Of a DNA stretch of 64,000 nt, positions 35,865 through 44,294 are shown one piece after another. Numbering within the stretch: position 1 is the stretch's first letter; the number at the start of each line of letters is the position of its first letter. A program made the translations under genes and the position numbers. This stretch comes from a bacterium HR33. GTDB lineage: Bacteria; Gemmatimonadota; Gemmatimonadetes; Gemmatimonadales; GWC2-71-9. The notes below the pieces were generated by a model, which searched no databases, was not told the origin of the DNA, and worked only from the letters and a program-made list of their open reading frames with translations. The DNA lies in the NCBI GenBank assembly GCA_002923375.1, contig BEIJ01000001.1, positions 124,001 through 188,000 on the forward strand, read 5' to 3'.

Positions 35865-37084
35865 CCGCCTTGTTCGAAGGTGTGGGCATAGCCTTGGCGT
35901 CGCTTCGCGCCAGCAAGGGCAGGGCGGCCCTGACCATTTTGGGCGTAGCGATCGGCGTAATGGTGGTCATGGTGATCGCCGCCATGATCACCGGTATAAA
36001 TCGTGGCGTCACCTCCATGCTGGAACAGTTAGGACCGCGGACGTTTTTCGTTTTTCGCGATTTTCAGGCCGGAATCCAGGTGGATGAACCGGGTCGCTGG
36101 CGCCGGAGGCCGCCGCTCACGGAGGAGGAAGCCGAGCGCTTGGCCGAGCTTCCCTCGGTGCAGTTCGTGGCTTGGGGAGGGAGCGTCGGCCGGGATGTCG
36201 AGTTTGGGAGTAATCGGTTGAGTTCGGTGCCGATTGTGGGACGCACCGCCAACTGGCTCAGGGTCGGCGGCGGGGATGTCCTTCCGGGACGTTCCTTCAC
36301 CGAATTGGAGTTCAGGGCCAATAGCCGGGTGGCCGTCATTACCGATCGCATGGCGGAAGAGCTTTTCGGGCGCATGGATCCGATCGGCCGGACCATCAAA
36401 ATCGCGGGGGTACCCTTCGAAGTGATCGGGGTTTACAACCCTCCGCCGCAACTCTTCGGGGAGGAAAACCGGCCGCAAGCGATCGTCCCTTACGGCACTC
36501 TGCGCAAGTATCTCAATTACAGCGGCAACTGGTTGGAGATCTTGGTCTCTCCCTCTCCCGAGGTGAGCGTCCTGGAAGCGGTGGACGATGTGACCGCGGC
36601 CCTCAGGACCAGCCGCGGCCTGAGGCCGGGGGAAGAGAACAACTTTGCGGTGATCACCCAGGACAAGATGCTGGAGACTTGGGATCAGACTACGGGCATG
36701 TTTTTCCTGGTGATGATCGTGCTTTCGAGCGTGGGTCTGATGGTAGGGGGTGTGGGGGTGGTCGCCATGATGATGATCTCGGTGACCGAGCGGACCCGCG
36801 AGATCGGTGTGCGGAAGGCGTTAGGGGCGCGGCGCCGGGAGATCTTGTGGCAATTCTTGGTAGAGGCGGCGACGCTCACCCTGGTTGGCGGAGCGCTGGG
36901 CATGGTCTTGGGCGGGAGCATCGCCGCGGCGGTGGCCAAACTCACGCCCATTCCGGCAGCGGTTCCCCTGTGGTCGGTAGCGCTGGCTCTGGGAGCGTCG
37001 ATCTTGACAGGCATCGCCTTCGGCTTGCTTCCCGCCGCCAGGGCCGCCAGGCTTGACCCGGTAGAAGCCCTGCGATACGAGTAA
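35861..37084 (+). CDS. MacB/FtsX-type ABC permease, copy B1
   Basis: 407 residues from the ATG overlapping the A1 stop. It has the same architecture as A1 but belongs to the second sequence type: L-T-I-L-G-V-A-I-G-V near the N-terminus, a membrane-near R-T-R-E-I-G-V-R-K-A-L-G-A and the terminal P-A-A-R-A-A-R-L-D-P-V-E-A-L-R-Y-E shared with B2. It lacks an ATPase domain. It probably forms a heterodimer with A1. Confidence 0.88.
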   Translation: MTALFEGVGIALASLRASKGRAALTILGVAIGVMVVMVIAAMITGINRGVTSMLEQLGPRTFFVFRDFQAGIQVDEPGRWRRRPPLTEEEAERLAELPSVQFVAWGGSVGRDVEFGSNRLSSVPIVGRTANWLRVGGGDVLPGRSFTELEFRANSRVAVITDRMAEELFGRMDPIGRTIKIAGVPFEVIGVYNPPPQLFGEENRPQAIVPYGTLRKYLNYSGNWLEILVSPSPEVSVLEAVDDVTAALRTSRGLRPGEENNFAVITQDKMLETWDQTTGMFFLVMIVLSSVGLMVGGVGVVAMMMISVTERTREIGVRKALGARRREILWQFLVEAATLTLVGGALGMVLGGSIAAAVAKLTPIPAAVPLWSVALALGASILTGIAFGLLPAARAARLDPVEALRYE

Positions 37085-37102
37085 TCGCCTTACATTTGTA
37101 GC

Positions 37103-38350
37103 ATGCCCTTCGGTGAGGCCTTGCGTCTTGCGTTAAGGCAAATCGCGGCGCACAAGCTCAGATCCTTTTTCACCCTGCTCGGCATCATCGTTTCGGTGGC
37201 TTTCCTGGTGGCCGTGGTGGCGGTGATCCAAGGGATGAACGCTTACGTGCGCGAGAACCTGGCCGGGGCGATCGTGGGGCGCAACGCCTTTCAAATCCGG
37301 CGCGAGCCGATCACGGTGGGTTTCATAGACGATGAAGAGTGGCGCGAGCTTCAGCGCCGGCCGCTGATCACCGAGGAAGATCTTCGCTACATCGAGCGCG
37401 CCATTCCCGACGCCGAAGCGATCGCTCTTCAGTCCGGCTGGCCCACGCCCATGGCGGACGTCGTCTGGCGGAATCGGACGGTGGGGGATGCCTTCGTTTT
37501 CGGAGTGACCCCGCCTTTCCAAGTAGTGCAGGATTACCAGATCGCAGTAGGCGAGCCTTTGACCGCTGTGGATGTGAGAGAGCGCCGCCCCGTTGCGGTT
37601 TTAGGCTACGACGTGGCCAGCAAGCTGTTCGACGATTTGGCCATGGCCCCGGGACAGAAGGTTCGAGTGCGCGGCCGCCAGCTGGTGGTAAAGGGCGTGG
37701 TAGCCAAGAAGGGAACCGTTCTGGGCCAGTCCTGGGACGGATTTGTCATGCTTCCCATCACGGTTTTCGAGATGATGTACGGCAGGCGTCAGACCACCGT
37801 GATCTCGGTGAAGATGCCGGAGGCTGACCTGGTTCCGGACGCCATGGCCCGGGCGGAAGAGGCGATGCGCATAGCACACCGCTTGCGCCCGGGAGAGCCG
37901 AACGATTTCACCGTAGACACCGCCGAAGGACTGATAACGTTCTGGCGGGATCTCACGCGGGTGCTGTTCACCGTAGTTCCGGCGGTGGTGGCCATAGGTG
38001 TGGTGGTGGGCGGGATAGTGATCATGAACATCATGCTGATGAGCGTGCACGAGCGGACCCACGAGATCGGGATCAGAAAGTCTCTGGGAGCCAGGAGTAG
38101 CGACATTCTGCGGCAGTTTTTGGCCGAGTCGGTAGTGCTGGCAACCGCGGGCGGTCTCCTGGGGTTGGTGCTCGGCGCCGCCTTCGCCGTGGCGGTGGAC
38201 TCGGTGTCGCCACTTCCGGCAAGGGTGACATGGTGGTCGGCGGCGATCGCCCTGCTGCTGGGAGCTTCGGTGGGTCTGATCTTCGGCGTGTACCCGGCCA
38301 GGCGCGCTGCGCGCATGGATCCGATTGCGGCGCTGAGGTACGAGCAGTGA
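37103..38350 (+). CDS. MacB/FtsX-type ABC permease, copy A2
   Basis: 415 residues, paralogous to A1 (E-A-L-R-L-A-L, I-V-S-V-A-F-L-V-A-V-V-A-V, then E-x-L-A-G-A-I-V-G-R-N-A-F). The C-terminal H-E-I-G-I-R-K-S-L-G-A-R motif is present. It starts 18 bases after B1 and its stop overlaps the GTG of B2 (GTGA), repeating the A1-B1 arrangement exactly, so the second pair looks like a tandem duplication of the first. No ATPase domain. Confidence 0.88.
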   Translation: MPFGEALRLALRQIAAHKLRSFFTLLGIIVSVAFLVAVVAVIQGMNAYVRENLAGAIVGRNAFQIRREPITVGFIDDEEWRELQRRPLITEEDLRYIERAIPDAEAIALQSGWPTPMADVVWRNRTVGDAFVFGVTPPFQVVQDYQIAVGEPLTAVDVRERRPVAVLGYDVASKLFDDLAMAPGQKVRVRGRQLVVKGVVAKKGTVLGQSWDGFVMLPITVFEMMYGRRQTTVISVKMPEADLVPDAMARAEEAMRIAHRLRPGEPNDFTVDTAEGLITFWRDLTRVLFTVVPAVVAIGVVVGGIVIMNIMLMSVHERTHEIGIRKSLGARSSDILRQFLAESVVLATAGGLLGLVLGAAFAVAVDSVSPLPARVTWWSAAIALLLGASVGLIFGVYPARRAARMDPIAALRYEQ

Positions 38351-39591
38351 CCTGGATCGATAGCATCATCGAAGGGAGTTCCATGGCCTTGGGGGCGATC
38401 CGGGCCAACAAGCTCCGCTCCGCGCTCACCATTCTAGGTGTGGTGATCGGTGTGGCCACGGTAATGGCCATGGCCTCGATCGTGACCGGCTTGAGACAGC
38501 AGATAGTGAACACCCTGGAAGTGGTAGGCCCCACCACTTTCCGCATCGTGCGTTTCTTTTCCCAGACACCGCTCAATCCGGACGCCTTGCCCCGGGAGGT
38601 GCGGATTCGGCCGGTGCTCAAGCCGGAAGAGGCGGAGGCGATCGCCGCGCTCCCGCAGATTGCTTACTCCGCCATTTGGACCCAGGTATTCGAGCGCCTG
38701 GAGCACGGTCCGGTGCGGACCCAACTGGTGAGCGTCTTCGGGGCGGACGAGCGGTTCATGGAGATCTTGGGCGGAACGCTGATCGCGGGCCGAAGCTTCA
38801 CTATCGCCGAGGCGCGTTCGGGTGCTCCGGTAGTGATCTTGGAGCGCAGGGCGGTGGACAAGCTCTTCGGCGCGATGTCGCCCTTGGGGCAGGCGGTGCG
38901 CGTCGGCGGCAGGCCGCTGCGAGTGATCGGGGTGTACGCCAAGGCGGAGAACATCTTCGAGCCGCCCGGTCCCGAGATCGCCGCGATCGTGCCGTTCGAG
39001 ACCGCGCGGCGCTCGTTCCGTTACGACGAGACCAACGCGCTCATTATTCTGGTAAAACCGCGGCCAGGGATCAGCGTCCACGAGGCGATGGATGCCGCCA
39101 CGGTGCAGTTGCGCCGGATGCGGGGCTTGCGGCCCGGGGAGCCCAACACCTTCGACATGATAACCTCGGATCAGATCTTGAGCATTTTCGATCGCCTGAC
39201 CGGGGCGTTCTTTCTGGTGATGATCGTCTTATCCAGCGTGGCATTGATGGTGGGTGGAATCGGGGTCATGGCGATAATGATGGTGTCGGTTACTTCTCGG
39301 ACCCGGGAGATCGGGGTGCGCAAGGCGATGGGCGCTACGCGGAGGGATGTGTTGTGGCAGTTTTTGGTGGAGGCGGCGAGTCTTACCGGTATCGGCGGTG
39401 CGCTTGGGATTCTGCTGGGTCTGGCTGCCGGGGAGGGTCTCAAGCGCTTGTTGGGTTTCGAGGCCGGGGTGCCTTGGTGGAGTGCGGCGCTGGCCACTGC
39501 GGTTTCGGTTGGGATCGGCCTGGCGTTCGGGCTGCTGCCCGCCAACCGTGCGGCGAAGTTGGATCCGGTGGAGGCGTTGCGGTACGAGTAG
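38347..39591 (+). CDS. MacB/FtsX-type ABC permease, copy B2
   Basis: 414 residues from GTG 38347. Like B1 it has N-K-L-R-S-A-L-T-I-L-G-V-V-I-G-V, a periplasmic domain, the R-T-R-E-I-G-V-R-K-A-M-G-A motif and the end P-A-N-R-A-A-K-L-D-P-V-E-A-L-R-Y-E. It is the last gene of the TolC-adaptor-permease block. The gene is sequence-type B, with a GTG start coupled to A2. Confidence 0.88.
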   Translation: MTWIDSIIEGSSMALGAIRANKLRSALTILGVVIGVATVMAMASIVTGLRQQIVNTLEVVGPTTFRIVRFFSQTPLNPDALPREVRIRPVLKPEEAEAIAALPQIAYSAIWTQVFERLEHGPVRTQLVSVFGADERFMEILGGTLIAGRSFTIAEARSGAPVVILERRAVDKLFGAMSPLGQAVRVGGRPLRVIGVYAKAENIFEPPGPEIAAIVPFETARRSFRYDETNALIILVKPRPGISVHEAMDAATVQLRRMRGLRPGEPNTFDMITSDQILSIFDRLTGAFFLVMIVLSSVALMVGGIGVMAIMMVSVTSRTREIGVRKAMGATRRDVLWQFLVEAASLTGIGGALGILLGLAAGEGLKRLLGFEAGVPWWSAALATAVSVGIGLAFGLLPANRAAKLDPVEALRYE

Positions 39592-39648
39592 GAGGTGCCG
39601 ACTACGCCGGGAGTTGACACGCGCGGAGGGCGCCTGCAAGATGGAACG

Positions 39649-40077
39649 ATGAGAACAGCTTCCACGCGTGTAGTTCGCAGCGCCTTAGCCATAATCCTAG
39701 GGTTGGCTTTCATTTCGCTGCTGGTGGAAGCGCTGGAGTTCGGCCTCGTGACCCTGGTCAACGGCTCCCCAACTACCGATTCGGAGACGTACTACGGGAT
39801 CCGCAACCGGTCATGGTTTCTGGTGACCAAGCTGGTTTACAACACTATCGCTGCCGCCGCGGCGGGATTCGCCGCGGCCCTGATCGCTGGGTACGCACAC
39901 CTGAGACACGGCGTGGCACTCGCCCTGATCCAGACACTGGCGTTCGGCTGGGCACTGACTCAGGAAGAAATGCGCCGCTGGACCCCCGATTGGGTTTGGG
40001 TCGCCCTGATAGTGCTGACGTTCGCGGGTATAGTACTGGGTGCCCGCCGCGCGGCCGCGCGCGCGGCGGGACCCTGA
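39649..40077 (+). CDS. Small membrane protein of unknown function
   Basis: 142 residues from ATG 39649, with four hydrophobic segments (about 10-30, 60-80, 83-103 and 114-132). The sequence is enriched in Ala/Leu and ends in an Arg/Ala tail. I recognise no motif. A TTGACA hexamer at 39614-39619 might be a -35 element, but no good -10 follows. Located just downstream of the permease block and convergent to the broken TonB receptor. Confidence 0.55.
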   Translation: MRTASTRVVRSALAIILGLAFISLLVEALEFGLVTLVNGSPTTDSETYYGIRNRSWFLVTKLVYNTIAAAAAGFAAALIAGYAHLRHGVALALIQTLAFGWALTQEEMRRWTPDWVWVALIVLTFAGIVLGARRAAARAAGP

Positions 40078-40113
40078 AACCGGACCGGCGAGCTGGCACA
40101 GCCCGCTGGCCGC

Positions 40114-42162
40114 TCACTCTACGGTAACCTGCACCCTCAAGCTCCTGCCCATCTCCAAAGGTGCGACCTCGTAGCGCTTGTAGCGGGAAAGAAACTTCAC
40201 ATACGAGCGGTTGAAAACGTTGTGCAGCACGGCATCCACCCGCACCATGGCTCCGGATAGGGGTAAGACTATCCCCGAAGCAGCGTTGGCCACGACGTAA
40301 CCGTCGGTGGCGACATCGAATGGAGCCAGGCGATTCTGCCTCGCTGCACCTTCCAGCCCGACCTTGAAATAGGGCAGCGCTGCGCCCGAAACCGACGGCC
40401 GGAGCTCCGCCTCCAATGCACCCGAAAGAGGGGGAATATCGGGTAACGGCTCGCCGGCCGACCGGTTCTGGGCCCAGACGTAGTCCGCGTGCCCTTCCAA
40501 GGTCAGCCAAGATACGGGCCGCAAAGCAGCCGCTGCCTCGAAACCCGCCAGAAGGTCATCGCCAGCGCCTCGTACCCTCGTGCTCCCCGTTGACGAACAA
40601 CTCGAAAGCGCTGGGCACCCGGTATCCCCTCCCTGCGCTCAAAACCAGCGATACGTCCTCCGCAATCCGGTGCGAAAGGCCGGCATTGCCGGTCAGCGAA
40701 GTCCAACTGCGAGTCGTGGCCGGAACCCCCAACTCCGGATCGGCATCCACTTCCAAGTGGCGGTAGTCCAGACGCACTCCCAATCCCATCGTGGTGCGTC
40801 CGATCGACGCCTGCTCGAAAGCGAAGATCCCGGCGCCGCGCGAGAAGGAACTGGGTACCAGAGCCTCTTCTCCGAACCGCGAGACGTCGGTTCCCAAAAC
40901 CGCGATGCCCAAGGTGCCGTCCCAACGGCCGAGGCGCGGATGATGAGCGTGCAACTCTCCGGTGTAGGTCTCCGAGATCAACCCTACGGCCACTTCCCCC
41001 AGCTCCACCGCCTCCCGCGCTTCGAACTCCCGGCGGTGATTCCGCTGATAACCCGCCTGCACATCGAATCGCCACTCTCCGCCTCGCCCCTCGAACGCTA
41101 GCCTCAAGCGGTCGTCCTGTATTTTTTGCAGCGGCGTCGCCAGCGGATCCTCAGCCGGATCCTCGTGAATCTCCACCTCCTCCCGCCTGTGGGCGTAGTC
41201 CAGACGGAGCAGGCCGGCGGTACCGTGATAACCCACGGACGCCGAACCGTTCAGAACGCCGTATCCGCTATTGAACACGCGGCCTCGGGGCGTGCGGACG
41301 TCTGCGGCTTTGCGACCCACGAGACCCAACCTCCAGCCGATCCGACCACTAGCCCCTTCGAGCCCCAGCGAGCCCTCGGGCTGATCATTTCCGGTTGTCC
41401 AACCCGCCGACCATCGCGAACGGACAAAACCTGAACGACCGATTGCATCAGGAAGCTCCGGGGAAACGATGTTGATCGCGCCACCCAGTGCGTCGGAACC
41501 GTATAGGACGCTCGCGGGACCGCGCACGAGTTCGATCCGCTCGGCATGGGCGAACTCGGCATTCGAACCGTGCTCGTCTCCCCACTGCTGGGTTTCCAAG
41601 CGCTGGCCATCCGCCAATACCAGCACCTGGTTGGATTTCAGCCCCCGCACCACCGGCTTGCCGATACCCATCCCGGTGGACCAGTTGTGAACCCCGGGTA
41701 TGCGCTCTAGCGCCGCAGCGAGCGTGGCCGAGCCGCTCAAGCTCAAAGGGTCGCATCAACCGAGCTTACGGGCTGCGGTGCATCCAGGTAAGCCGTGGCC
41801 AGAGGCGTGGCCGAGACCTGAACCGCCGGGAGCTGTACGACTGACGGCTCCAGCACCACATCCAAAACCGCATTGTCCGCCAACTGCACCCGGCGCGTAG
41901 TTGGGTGAAAACCGATCCGTTGGACCGCTACGGTATACTCCCTACGTGCCAGATCGGTTATTTGAAACCGGCCTTCAGCATCCGTGAAGGCGAAGCGCCC
42001 CGCCTCGCCCACCGTGACCCGCGCCCGCTCGATCGGATCTCCGCCGGCATCCAACACCCTGCCGCTGAGTGTCGCGCCCCCCTGCTGCAGAGCTGCCAGA
42101 GAGGGCGGAGAGACAATCGCCGCCAGCAGACCCCAAACGCCAATGCTCCAATTGGACCGCAC
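40114..42162 (-). pseudogene. TonB-dependent receptor broken by a frameshift and an internal deletion
   Basis: Three consecutive pieces cover one receptor. 42162-41743 carries the signal peptide, a carboxypeptidase-like repeat domain and the beginning of the plug. 41746-40556 carries the plug and most of the barrel. 40524-40114 carries the C-terminal strands. Junction one (near 41745) is a single-base shift: D-A-T-L then S-L-S-G-S-A-T-L-A-A-A-L-E-R-I-P in another frame. Junction two (near 40550) joins G-T-R-R-W directly to D-D-L-L-A-G-F and also changes frame, with a block that normally follows this motif (I-G-D-P-x-L-x-P-E) missing. R-R-E-F-E and H-H-P-R-L-G resemble ZnuD-like metal or heme receptors. 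Start GTG 42162 with AAGGG 8 bases upstream. Confidence 0.8.
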
Positions 42163-42251
42163 ATAGATATCCCTTCGGTTTTCATCGAAGTTCTAGCCGC
42201 GAGCTGAACCGTTCGCCGCGGAGCGAGCTATTAAAAGGCCGAAGAACCCGG

Positions 42252-42272
42252 AAAAAAACCGGAAAGCCGGTT
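42252..42272 (-). terminator. Intrinsic terminator with alternative stem in the TonB-receptor leader
   Basis: On the minus strand AACCGG (42272-42267), loop CTTT and CCGGTT (42262-42257) are followed by a T-run (42258-42252). A further CCGGTT just upstream on the minus strand can pair with the first arm instead, giving a simple antiterminator. It lies about 90 bases before the receptor start. Confidence 0.6.
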
Positions 42273-42822
42273 AAACCGAGGGAGAAACCGGCGGACTGGG
42301 CGTTTGGGGGTGGCGAGTAAAGCCAAAGACCTCGTGGTAAAGTCGGATCGGTTACATGGAGACAACCACTTTTCAGACTCCGGATCGGACAGGCGCTGGG
42401 GCGGCCTGATGCTCGCCGCGAAGAGCAGACTGGTACAGTGATGCCCTGGGCCCGGCCGTGTCAGCTAGGCAGGTGGTCCTGCTTTATGGGCGCGGTGGCG
42501 GTGAGCCGTTCGAACGCCGCGTGGCGTATAGACTCCGCTGCCGTCGCCACGAGGTGCGATAACGCTGCGAGCACCGCTAGTAGACGAGGCATGGCACGCG
42601 TTATAACGGGGCGCCGAAGTGTGGCGCAAGCAGCGGTTTTCGACCGCGCCTGAGAAGCGATAAATTCCAGCACATACCCTGTACCGCACACCGGCCGGTT
42701 CTCGGGGTCCCCACTACGACGGAGCGCTTACCTGCGGTGAGCCCTGTCTGCAGGGGGACCGAGGGAACGCTAGCTCGGCAGCTAGCAGAGCCCTGGTGCC
42801 ATCCGGAAGCAGAGGCTGAGCT
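42273..42822. other. Gene-free stretch between the broken receptor and the second selenoprotein candidate
   Basis: No supported gene. It contains a GCAGG-TGGT-CCTGC hairpin near 42466-42481, a GCTAGC-6-GCTAGC repeat (42769-42786) about 36 bases before the ATG at 42823, and a CCCTG-TCTG-CAGGG hairpin near 42742. A minus-strand 43-codon frame from ATG 42592 starts with a signal-like hydrophobic run but ends soon after and matches nothing I know. Confidence 0.4.
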
Positions 42823-43383
42823 ATGCCCGACGATTCTCCAGTGCGGCTGCCCGTTGAGAAGCCAGGTCCCATCGGAAGGGCTGGGCGAATTCTTTTCGGA
42901 ATGCTGCTGGGCGTGTACGCAATCTATTTTCTTGGTGGATGGGTAGCGACAATCAGAGGAGCCGGAGTGTCCTGGTCCCAAGCCGCCTACACTGGAGTAG
43001 TGCAGAAAGGAAACCTGGCCTTCTGGGCCATGACGCTTTTGAGCATATACTGGTTTCCTTTAGGCAGTAGGCGGGTTCGGTTAGCCGGGGGAGCTATCGC
43101 GATCGCAGCGGCTGTAGGCCTCGACTACGTGCTGGCAGGCGATTGGTGGGGTCTGCCTTTGGCTGCCGCCGCGTCCGCAATGATAGCAATCACCTTCTGT
43201 TACTCCGGAGCATTCTTGCACCTTGTGGCCGGCATCACGGCAAATCCCGGTTGAGAGCGGACCGCTTTCAAGAACTGGCTCCGGGTGAGCCAGCCAGATT
43301 ATGGACCCAAGATCGAACCGTGCGTTCTGTGGGATCCCGTAGACCGGCTTGAAAAGCGCCTGCGACAGCGACTCCACGGGTAG
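42823..43383 (+). CDS. Four-segment membrane protein, candidate selenoprotein (in-frame TGA at 43252-43254)
   Basis: From ATG 42823 the frame gives 143 residues with about four membrane segments, then TGA at codon 144, then 42 more residues to TAG 43381. The continuation reads E-R-T-A-F-K-N-W-L and later E-P-C-V-L-W-D-P-V-D-R-L-E. From memory, a family of small membrane proteins has a conserved C-terminal G-C-E...N-W-L...G-C...P-x-D-x-x-E block. The TGA falls exactly on the first Cys, and Cys167 matches the second. A perfect hairpin follows (43275-43293). I read it as 186 residues with Sec144. The alternative is a membrane protein that ends at 43254, with random open frame after it. Confidence 0.68.
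43252..43293 (+). promoter_or_regulatory. Candidate bacterial SECIS element of the membrane protein gene
   Basis: TGA 43252-43254 is followed by CTGGCTC (43275-43281), loop CGGGT (43282-43286) and GAGCCAG (43287-43293): a perfect 7-bp stem whose apical loop begins 28 bases after the TGA. The loop is the same C-G-G-G-pyrimidine pentamer seen in the DUF411 gene. Confidence 0.6.
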
Positions 43384-43509
43384 CGAGGTGTAGCGGCGCC
43401 GAGCCGGTTCTCGGTGGCAAGCAGCCCGCCGCCGTTCCCGCTGGCAAATTGAGACCGCTGAGCGCTGCCCTTGGCACCGGTCAGTGCGCGAAACCGACAA
43501 TCACTTTGG

Positions 43510-43515
43510 TAAATT
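43510..43515 (+). promoter_or_regulatory. Extended -10 just upstream of bshB1
   Basis: TGGTAAATT contains TG-n-TAAATT (4 of 6 matches to TATAAT) and ends 7 bases before the ATG at 43523. No Shine-Dalgarno sequence is present, so a leaderless transcript is possible. Confidence 0.4.
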
Positions 43516-43522
43516 GACACCT

Positions 43523-44245
43523 ATGCGCGATGCGGTAGATCTCCTGGCCATCGCCGCCCACCCCGACGATGCCGAACTCACCTGCGGCGGGACCCTCGCC
43601 AAGGCGGCGCGGCAGGGATACCGCACCGGCATCCTGGATCTGACCCAAGGAGAAATGGGGACCCGGGGCAACCCCGAAACCAGGCAGCGCGAAGCCCAAG
43701 AGGCAGCCCGAGTCTTGGGCGTAGCCCGGCGGCTGAACGCCGGCCTCCCCGACGCCCGACTCAGCAATGACGCAAACAGCCGCCGCGTGCTGGTAGAATT
43801 CATCCGCCAGCTGCGCCCGCGGGTGGTTATCCTCCCCTTCCCCGTGGGACGGCACCCCGACCACCGCATCGCCTCCGAGTTGGGACGGGACGCCTGCTAC
43901 CTAGCGGGACTAGCTCGCTACCCCGCAGCCGGAGAACCCCATCGCCCAGCCAAGATCCTTTACGCCCTGGCATACCGGGAAGACCCGATTAAGCCGACTT
44001 TCGTAGTGGACATCTCGGAAGAATTCGAACTGAAGCTCCGGGCTATACGCTGCTACGCCTCGCAGTTCGACGGCGTGAAGGCGGCCGGTGAAATATTCCC
44101 CACCGGGCAGGAGCTCTACGACCTGATCCGCATCCAAAACGCGCACTACGGGAGCCTGATCCGAACCCGATACGGGGAACCGTTCATGACCTACGAGACG
44201 GTCCGCGTCGATGACGTTGTGAAATTGGACGTGCAATCGATGTAG
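43523..44245 (+). CDS. bshB1: BshB1-type N-acetylglucosaminyl-malate deacetylase (PIG-L/LmbE family)
   Basis: 240 residues from ATG 43523. A-H-P-D-D-A-E-L is the zinc motif of LmbE proteins and P-F-P-V-G-R-H-P-D-H-R-I the second half. The full sequence (L-T-Q-G-E-M-G-T-R-G, Q-F) is BshB1-like: it removes the acetyl group from GlcNAc-malate in the second step of bacillithiol synthesis. A GTG at 43484 would add 13 unlikely residues. No other bacillithiol gene is in the window. A thiol role fits the neighbouring selenoprotein candidate and cysteine desulfurase. Confidence 0.88.
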   Translation: MRDAVDLLAIAAHPDDAELTCGGTLAKAARQGYRTGILDLTQGEMGTRGNPETRQREAQEAARVLGVARRLNAGLPDARLSNDANSRRVLVEFIRQLRPRVVILPFPVGRHPDHRIASELGRDACYLAGLARYPAAGEPHRPAKILYALAYREDPIKPTFVVDISEEFELKLRAIRCYASQFDGVKAAGEIFPTGQELYDLIRIQNAHYGSLIRTRYGEPFMTYETVRVDDVVKLDVQSM

Positions 44246-44263
44246 CCCGCCCGCGGCATTCCC

Positions 44264-44269
44264 TATAAT
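44264..44269 (+). promoter_or_regulatory. -10 element of the cysteine desulfurase-mnmA operon
   Basis: TATAAT is a perfect consensus hexamer and lies 25 bases before the ATG at 44295. The expected -35 position reads TGTAGC, a poor match. Confidence 0.55.
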
Positions 44270-44294
44270 CGCCGCTCTGCATACCTTCCATTCC

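Noticed and set aside
41740-41750. CTT-TGA programmed +1 frameshift (as in prfB) in the TonB receptor
   Set aside because: A +1 shift would enter the wrong frame. The downstream barrel is in the other frame, and a second lesion exists, so decay is more likely.
42466-42481. B12-box-like sequence on the minus strand, possible cobalamin riboswitch
   Set aside because: It is a simple GCAGG-TGGT-CCTGC hairpin with an indel relative to the B12 box. The rest of the riboswitch core, including GCCACTG, is absent.
42505-42530. GTTCGAAC as a tRNA T-loop
   Set aside because: The flanking bases do not form a T-stem, and no anticodon arm is found.
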